Below, piece by piece: positions 59,351 through 64,000 of a stretch of 64,000 nt of DNA. The notes beneath the pieces are model-generated. The model worked only from the letters and a program-made list of their open reading frames with translations. It was not told the DNA's origin and did no database searches. The stretch is from Negativicutes bacterium (lineage in GTDB: Bacteria; Bacillota_C; Negativicutes; Sporomusales_B; JARLHX01), in NCBI GenBank assembly GCA_031292035.1, contig JARLHX010000125.1, positions 11,763-75,762 on the forward strand. The letters run 5' to 3'. How positions within the stretch are numbered: the first letter of the stretch is position 1; each line of letters opens with the position of its first letter. The position numbers and the translations under genes are program-made.

Positions 59351-59980
59351 ATGACACATACACTACATCGCCGCGGAACAGAGGAATCGCTGAAGAACGA
59401 CTATGTCCTGCTAGTGACGGCAGCGTCGGGGATCAATCATGTCGACTCCAGGGACAAACTGCTTAAGGTCCTGGAAGTAGTATGGGAAGTGGGGCCGGCC
59501 AATGTCGGCTCCCAGCATCTAGGGACCATCCTCCAGGGTTACAGTCTTGAAGAGATCAAGGCCGCCTTGAACGAGGTGCCACGTGTCCGCTGCGCTTTTT
59601 CCAGCAAGGAGAAGATGCAGGAGATCATTCGTCGTCTGCATGAACTTGATCTGGGCATGTCGGTAACGGTGGAAGGGCCGACCGAAGATATCATCGCGAT
59701 GAGCAAAGAGCTTGGCATCCAGCCGCACTCGATCAATCTCTCCCTGGACATCTGGGGCAAGAAGGATGAGTTGCCGTCCGAAGAGGTACTGGAGTTTGTC
59801 ACCATGTGCGGCCATGGCTTGATTTCGCAAAATCTGGTGAAAAAGTTGATCGAAGATGTCAAAAAAGGCCGTAAGTCCCCTGAGCAGGCCGCGGTTCAAA
59901 TCGGTATTCCCTGTGTCTGCGGGATCTATAACCCGGATCGGGCGGTCGAACTATTGCAAAAATATCTTCCGGGCAACTGA
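59351..59980 (+). CDS. hypothetical protein partnered with the ferredoxin-domain protein
   Basis: A 209-residue soluble alpha/beta protein that I do not recognise. Noticeable segments are GPANVGSQHLGTILQGYSL near residue 48, SVTVEGPTEDIIAMSKELGI near 102, TMCGHGLISQNLV near 150 and IGIPCVCGIYNPDRA near 182. The conserved-looking Cys/His residues in the last two could be catalytic or metal ligands. It begins six bases after its partner (AAGGAGG site within the partner's last codons), indicating tight co-expression. Confidence 0.7.
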   Translation: MTHTLHRRGTEESLKNDYVLLVTAASGINHVDSRDKLLKVLEVVWEVGPANVGSQHLGTILQGYSLEEIKAALNEVPRVRCAFSSKEKMQEIIRRLHELDLGMSVTVEGPTEDIIAMSKELGIQPHSINLSLDIWGKKDELPSEEVLEFVTMCGHGLISQNLVKKLIEDVKKGRKSPEQAAVQIGIPCVCGIYNPDRAVELLQKYLPGN

Positions 59981-60005
59981 TTGGTTATATGCTTGTCCAA
60001 GAGCT

Positions 60006-60058
60006 GGTTGCGGCTGCATCCGGGAATAGATTTTTGTGTCTCCGGATGAGCCGCAACC
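60006..60058 (+). repeat. strong intergenic stem-loop
   Basis: GGTTGCGGCT plus CATCCGG pairs with CCGGATG plus AGCCGCAACC, 17 bp with one bulged G, around an 18-base loop. There is no T tract downstream, so simple termination is unlikely. It lies 40 bp before the anion transporter start. Confidence 0.75.
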
Positions 60059-60096
60059 TACCGGTGGCCATAACGGGATAAATGGAGATGGTTATT

Positions 60097-61551
60097 TTGA
60101 ATCCAGTCGTGTCGCCGACACTGCCTTCATCTGAGTCACCGAAACCGAAAAGCCGGCGGGAGCGAATCGGCGTTCCGTTGGCAATCGCGCTGTTTTTACT
60201 TGTCTTGCTGATGGGGAAACCGGCGGAGCTGTCAGTGGTCGGTCATCGGGCGCTGGCCCTTTTCAGCGGTATATTTATTCTATACCTGACAGAAGCCATA
60301 CCACTGGCGATCACCAGCATCATGATCGTTCCGGCGGCCGTTCTGCTGGGCATCACCAATACCAAAGGTGCTCTCAGCGGCTTTGGTTCGACGTCAGTCT
60401 ACCTGATGTTCGGCGCTTTTATTCTGGCGGTGGCAATGGTCAAATCGCGCCTGGCTGAGCGAATCACCTATCTGATCATGCGCGTTGTTGGCGATAGCGC
60501 CACCAGTATTACTTTCGGACTGACGGTGTCCAACATCATTTTGGCTTTTCTTGTCCCCTCGACTACTGCCAGAACGGCGATTTTGCTGCCGGTGTGCATG
60601 AGTATTATCAAGGTGTTTGGCGTTGAGGGACGATCGAACTTCGCAGCGGGGGTGCTGCTGCTCTTGTCTTTTACCAATTCTACCATCGCCGCCGGGATCA
60701 TGACGGCGACGGTGCCAAACCCGGTTACAGTGGAGTTTATCAGTAAGGCCGGCGGCCCGGTGATTAGTTACTTGCAATGGTTTATTTACGGGTTTCCGCC
60801 CGCGTTACTGATGACGTTCATCACTTGGTGGTATATTATGCGGGTATTCAAACCCGAGGTCGAACGAATTCCGCAGGGAAAAGCCTATATCGAGACCAAG
60901 CTGGCTGAGATGGGATCACTTTGCGGTGATGAAAAACGGGCGCTATTGGTATTCACCCTGGTCGTGGTCTTGTGGGCCACCGGGGGTTGGACCAAGATTG
61001 ACCCGACCATTGCTTGTCTGGCCGGTATCAGCTTGTTGTTTCTGCCCAAGATCGGCTTTCTTACCTGGGGCGAGGCCAATAAAGGGGTCTCCTGGCGGAT
61101 TTTACTGATGACCGGCGGGGGCATTAGTCTGGGAGATGCTCTGACCGAAACAGGGGCCGCGAAATGGCTGGCAGTGACGATTTTCAAGACCCTTGGTCTG
61201 GAAGGTTTATCGGTGATGGTGACCCTGATCATCATCATGTTCATAGTTCAATACATGCATATTTTCTTTGTGGGAGCGACACCGATGGCCACCGGGCTTA
61301 TTCCGATCGTTATCGGAATGGCCGGCGTGCTTGATGTCAATCCGGTGGTCCTTGCCCTGCCGGCCGGTATGCTGATCGGCGGATATCCATTATTGATGTT
61401 TTATAATACGTCGCCAAGCATTTTGATTTATGGTACTGGTAAACTGACGGTCGGAGACTTTCCCCGGGTTGGTTTTGCTTTGTGCGCCATGGCCTGTGTG
61501 GTTTATGCAGTGTGCGCCATGACCTACTGGCGGTGGCTCGGCCTTTACTAG
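60097..61551 (+). CDS. DASS-family (SLC13) anion:sodium symporter
   Basis: A 484-residue membrane protein of the divalent anion:Na+ symporter family, with about 11-13 helices. The SNT-type motifs appear as LVPSTTARTAILLPVC near residue 150 and VGATPMATGLIPIVIGM near 390. It would import a di- or tricarboxylate or sulfonated acid. The TTG at 60097 (GGAG nine bases upstream) gives the same NP start as the paralogue at 62310 and is preferred over the ATG at 60082. A racemase-like gene separates the two paralogues. Confidence 0.92.
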   Translation: MNPVVSPTLPSSESPKPKSRRERIGVPLAIALFLLVLLMGKPAELSVVGHRALALFSGIFILYLTEAIPLAITSIMIVPAAVLLGITNTKGALSGFGSTSVYLMFGAFILAVAMVKSRLAERITYLIMRVVGDSATSITFGLTVSNIILAFLVPSTTARTAILLPVCMSIIKVFGVEGRSNFAAGVLLLLSFTNSTIAAGIMTATVPNPVTVEFISKAGGPVISYLQWFIYGFPPALLMTFITWWYIMRVFKPEVERIPQGKAYIETKLAEMGSLCGDEKRALLVFTLVVVLWATGGWTKIDPTIACLAGISLLFLPKIGFLTWGEANKGVSWRILLMTGGGISLGDALTETGAAKWLAVTIFKTLGLEGLSVMVTLIIIMFIVQYMHIFFVGATPMATGLIPIVIGMAGVLDVNPVVLALPAGMLIGGYPLLMFYNTSPSILIYGTGKLTVGDFPRVGFALCAMACVVYAVCAMTYWRWLGLY

Positions 61552-61604
61552 CAGGGATTATTGCTGCGGGAGTTTTCCACTTGTCGGAAGGGGTGGTGCT
61601 GCTG

Positions 61605-62258
61605 ATGAGCAAACAGATTGGACTGATCCATGCGACGCTGAACGCGGTTCAGCCGATGGTCGCAGCTTTCGGGCAATATGAACCAGGGGTCACCTTGCTG
61701 CATTTTCTTGACGAGGGGCTGCTGATGGCGGTCAATGAGCAGGGGGGTGTCACGCCGCCAACTCTGCGGCGGCTGCTCAGCTTGCTTAGCAGGGCCGAAG
61801 AAAGCGGTGTCGACGGCATACTCTTGACCTGCTCGGCCTTTTCCCCTAATGTGCCATCCATAGGGCCGCTATTTTCCATTCCTGTCGTTAGTGTCGACAG
61901 GGCAATGTTGGAGCAGGCGGTGACCATGGGGTCCCGCATCGGGGTTATTGCCACTGTTGCAACTGCCGGTCCGGCAACGGCCCGGCAGTTAGAGGAAATC
62001 GCGGCCGCCAGGGGCAAACAGGTGGCCGTGGAAACGGTGGTTTCTACAGATGCCTTCAGTCAACTGCAGGCAGGCAACGTGATCGATCACGACGTCCTGC
62101 TCCAGGAGGCGGCGGAAGGGTTGCTGGGCAAAGTGGATGTCATCGTGCTGGCCCAGATTTCGATGGCCCGGGCGGCGAGCAGGCTGGACAGGATAGACAT
62201 ACCGGTTTTAACAAGTCCCAGGAGCAGCATCGAGGCGATCATGGGGCGATTACCTTAA
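61605..62258 (+). CDS. Asp/Glu racemase-superfamily protein
   Basis: A 217-residue protein of the Asp/Glu/hydantoin racemase superfamily. The first catalytic-type cysteine is in GILLTCSAFSPNV near residue 77. At the second position, where racemases have Cys, there is LAQISMARAAS near residue 180 with no Cys. That single-cysteine state recalls decarboxylase-type members or a different reaction. It sits between two anion symporters and likely acts on the imported acid. ATG at 61605 with GGAAGGGG upstream; the longer frame from 61482 overlaps the transporter gene. Confidence 0.82.
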   Translation: MSKQIGLIHATLNAVQPMVAAFGQYEPGVTLLHFLDEGLLMAVNEQGGVTPPTLRRLLSLLSRAEESGVDGILLTCSAFSPNVPSIGPLFSIPVVSVDRAMLEQAVTMGSRIGVIATVATAGPATARQLEEIAAARGKQVAVETVVSTDAFSQLQAGNVIDHDVLLQEAAEGLLGKVDVIVLAQISMARAASRLDRIDIPVLTSPRSSIEAIMGRLP

Positions 62259-62309
62259 ACTAGTGCCGATAGATCATTCATTTGAACAGGAAACAGCGAG
62301 GTGAGTTAG

Positions 62310-63767
62310 TTGAATCCTGCCAACTCTGAAACACGGACGGAAGCTGGTGAATGCGGCAAGGAAGGCTGGCGGACGAAAGTCGGCATTCCCCTGGCGGTCA
62401 TCGTGCCGCTACTGGTATTGACGCTGGCCAACCCGGTTGGATTGTCTGTGGCCGGCCATAAGGCACTGGCTTTATTCTCCGGGATATTTATTCTCTATCT
62501 TACTGAAGCCATACCGCTGGCGATCACCAGCATCATTGTCGTGCCGGCGGCGGTACTGATGGGTATCACGACTACTAAAGGGGCACTAAGCGGTTTCGGC
62601 TCCTCGACCGTATACCTGATGCTCGGCGCATTTGTGCTGGCTGCGGCGATGGCGAAATCCCGCCTAGCTGAGCGCATAACCTATCTGATCATGAAGTTGG
62701 TCGGGGAAAGCGCCAGAAGCATTATCTTCGGCGTCATGGCCGCCAACGTCGTGCTGGCCTTTCTCGTTCCCTCGACAGTAGCCAGAACGGCCATCTTATT
62801 GCCAGTTTGCCTTGGTATTATCAAAGTCTTCGGGGCCGAGGGACGCTCGAAATTCGCTGCTGGTCTGCTGCTGATTTTGGCGTATACCAACTCGACCATT
62901 AGCGCCGGGATCTTGACGGCGACCACTCCCAACCCGGTGACGATTGAGTTTATCAGTAAAGCGGCGGGAGGGCATCTCATCAGCTACGGAGAATGGTTCA
63001 TTTATGGTTTTCCGCCATCGCTGCTGATGACGCTATTCACCTGGTGGTATGTCAGTCTCGTCTATAAGCCGGAAATTGCCAGCATACCCGGCGGCGATCA
63101 GTTTGTCAAGAGTAAGCTCGCCGAGCTGGGCCCCCTCTCTAAAGATGAAAAAAGGGCTTTGGTCGTGTTTGCCTTTGTGGTCACCCTGTGGGTTACCGGC
63201 GAGTGGACTAAAATCGATGCCACGATTGCCTGCCTGATCGGAGTGTGCATGCTTTTCATCCCCGGACTGGGCTTTATGTCGTGGTCGGATGCCAACAAAG
63301 GCATATCCTGGCAAGTGCTGATGGTGACTGGCGGAGGGATTAGTCTAGGGGATACCCTGATTGAGACCGGTGCTGCCAAGTGGCTGGCGGTGACCATTTT
63401 TCACACCCTGGGAATGTCTGACTTGTCGCTGGTGATGACCCTGATTGTCATCATGTTTATTGTTCAATACATGCATCTGGTCTTTGTCGGGTCGACGCCG
63501 ATGGCCACTGGACTGATACCCATCGTTATCGGTATGGCCGGCGTTCTCAACGTCAACCCCCTCGTTTTCGCGATGCCGGCCGGCATGATTATCGGCGGCT
63601 ATCCATTACTTATGTTTTATAGCTGTACATCCAACATCTTAGTGTACGGTACCGGCAAATTGGTTGTCGCCGATTTTCTGCGCACCGGCCTGGTGCTGTG
63701 TACCGTAGCTTGTTTTGTCTATGTGCTATGTGCGCTTACCTACTGGCGCTGGCTGGGGCTATTCTAG
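62310..63767 (+). CDS. DASS-family (SLC13) anion:sodium symporter, paralogue
   Basis: A 485-residue symporter closely similar along its whole length to the one at 60097 (shared blocks such as ITSI-VPAAVL-GIT-TKGALSGFG and NSTI-AGI-TAT-PNPVT). SNT-type motifs are LVPSTVARTAILLPVC and VGSTPMATGLIPIVIGM. TTG start behind GAGGTG. A recent-looking duplication with an intervening enzyme gene suggests uptake of two related acids or substrate/product exchange. Confidence 0.92.
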   Translation: MNPANSETRTEAGECGKEGWRTKVGIPLAVIVPLLVLTLANPVGLSVAGHKALALFSGIFILYLTEAIPLAITSIIVVPAAVLMGITTTKGALSGFGSSTVYLMLGAFVLAAAMAKSRLAERITYLIMKLVGESARSIIFGVMAANVVLAFLVPSTVARTAILLPVCLGIIKVFGAEGRSKFAAGLLLILAYTNSTISAGILTATTPNPVTIEFISKAAGGHLISYGEWFIYGFPPSLLMTLFTWWYVSLVYKPEIASIPGGDQFVKSKLAELGPLSKDEKRALVVFAFVVTLWVTGEWTKIDATIACLIGVCMLFIPGLGFMSWSDANKGISWQVLMVTGGGISLGDTLIETGAAKWLAVTIFHTLGMSDLSLVMTLIVIMFIVQYMHLVFVGSTPMATGLIPIVIGMAGVLNVNPLVFAMPAGMIIGGYPLLMFYSCTSNILVYGTGKLVVADFLRTGLVLCTVACFVYVLCALTYWRWLGLF

Positions 63768-63886
63768 CCGCTCCGCCATTTTAACAACGGCTTGTATTAG
63801 GGTCAGTTACATAAACAGCGGTGATTGGCGTCAAAGATATAGTTAACTGCGACGCAACAATTTAACACAACAGGAGGCAAAGAAAA

Positions 63887-64000
63887 ATGGAATTAAAAGG
63901 CGTATACCCAGCACTGGCAACCCCGCTGACAGCGGAAGAGCAAATCGACAAAAAAGGCATGCGTAACATCACCCGCTACTGCCTGGACGGTGGCGTCCAC
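63887..64000 (+). CDS. DapA-family (dihydrodipicolinate synthase-like) aldolase, 5' end only
   Basis: Only the first 38 codons are in the window. MELKGVYPALATPLTAEEQI followed by DKKGMRNITRYCLDGGVH is the standard N-terminus of the N-acetylneuraminate lyase/DapA family (G-Y-ATPL... and the GV-H segment). Given the neighbours, a catabolic aldolase such as a 4-hydroxy-2-oxo-acid or sialic-acid-type lyase is more likely than lysine biosynthesis. ATG behind ACAGGAGG. Confidence 0.85.
   Translation, partial: MELKGVYPALATPLTAEEQIDKKGMRNITRYCLDGGVH

Overview
The window looks like chromosomal DNA from an anaerobic, endospore-forming, mid-GC Firmicute, most likely a Negativicute of the Sporomusa type. 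This is inferred from gene content, not from a database match. The pointers are a complete cotJA-cotJB-cotJC spore-coat operon, a SEDS cell-wall polymerase, a sporulation-type orphan histidine kinase, a futalosine-route menaquinone operon, a bacterial glutaminyl-tRNA synthetase, frequent TTG/GTG starts behind strong Shine-Dalgarno sites, and sigma-54 control of organic-acid and molybdoenzyme genes. No rRNA, tRNA, transposase, integrase or CRISPR array was seen.

Layout. 1-4297: carboxylate catabolism (two ACS-type MFS transporters around an amidohydrolase and a maleate-isomerase-like enzyme). 4300-18600: mixed housekeeping genes (DMT exporters, glnS, a PilZ protein, a peptidoglycan hydrolase, an enhancer-binding-protein-like regulator without GAFTGA, a histidine kinase, trmB, a DUF2935 protein, a beta-propeller, a SEDS protein, PspC). 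18670-19820: cotJABC. 19860-23760: an AT-richer islet of five poorly characterised envelope or secreted genes, closed by a second, broken copy of the cotJC 3' end. 24156-28007: mqnE-mqnA-mqnC plus an MTAP-family phosphorylase. 28260-43992: a sigma-54 activator, a -24/-12 promoter and a long cluster around a Mop-type molybdenum aldehyde oxidoreductase. 44370-46825: a second sigma-54 promoter driving an MFS transporter and a D-2-hydroxyacid dehydrogenase. 46922-47389: bacterioferritin. 47698-56506: a PucR regulator, a class III aminotransferase, a branched-chain-amino-acid-type ABC transporter and an iron alcohol dehydrogenase. 56762-64000: an Ldh-family dehydrogenase, a GntR regulator, a ferredoxin-like protein with an unknown partner, two DASS anion transporters around an Asp/Glu-racemase-like protein, and the start of a DapA-family gene.

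The most interesting locus is 30430-43992. It encodes a near full-length homologue of Desulfovibrio gigas Mop, a multi-domain flavin/Fe-S/CCG-domain oxidoreductase, two tiny zinc-ribbon proteins, XdhC, a MobA-like nucleotidyltransferase fused to an HD domain, a radical SAM protein, a PaaK-like CoA ligase, a histidine phosphatase and a C-GCAxxG-C-C protein. From memory this matches a Desulfovibrio vulgaris neighbourhood (DVU_1551 to about DVU_1559) whose families carry placeholder names. The content suggests a dedicated maturation or cofactor-tailoring system for the aldehyde oxidoreductase that is not biochemically described. Here it is placed under an adjacent GAFTGA-containing activator, with a canonical -24/-12 promoter and candidate upstream inverted repeats.

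Several starts were moved from the longest reading frame to sites with better ribosome-binding sites; this is stated per entry. Functions of the catabolic clusters are inferred from family membership, and substrates are unknown.
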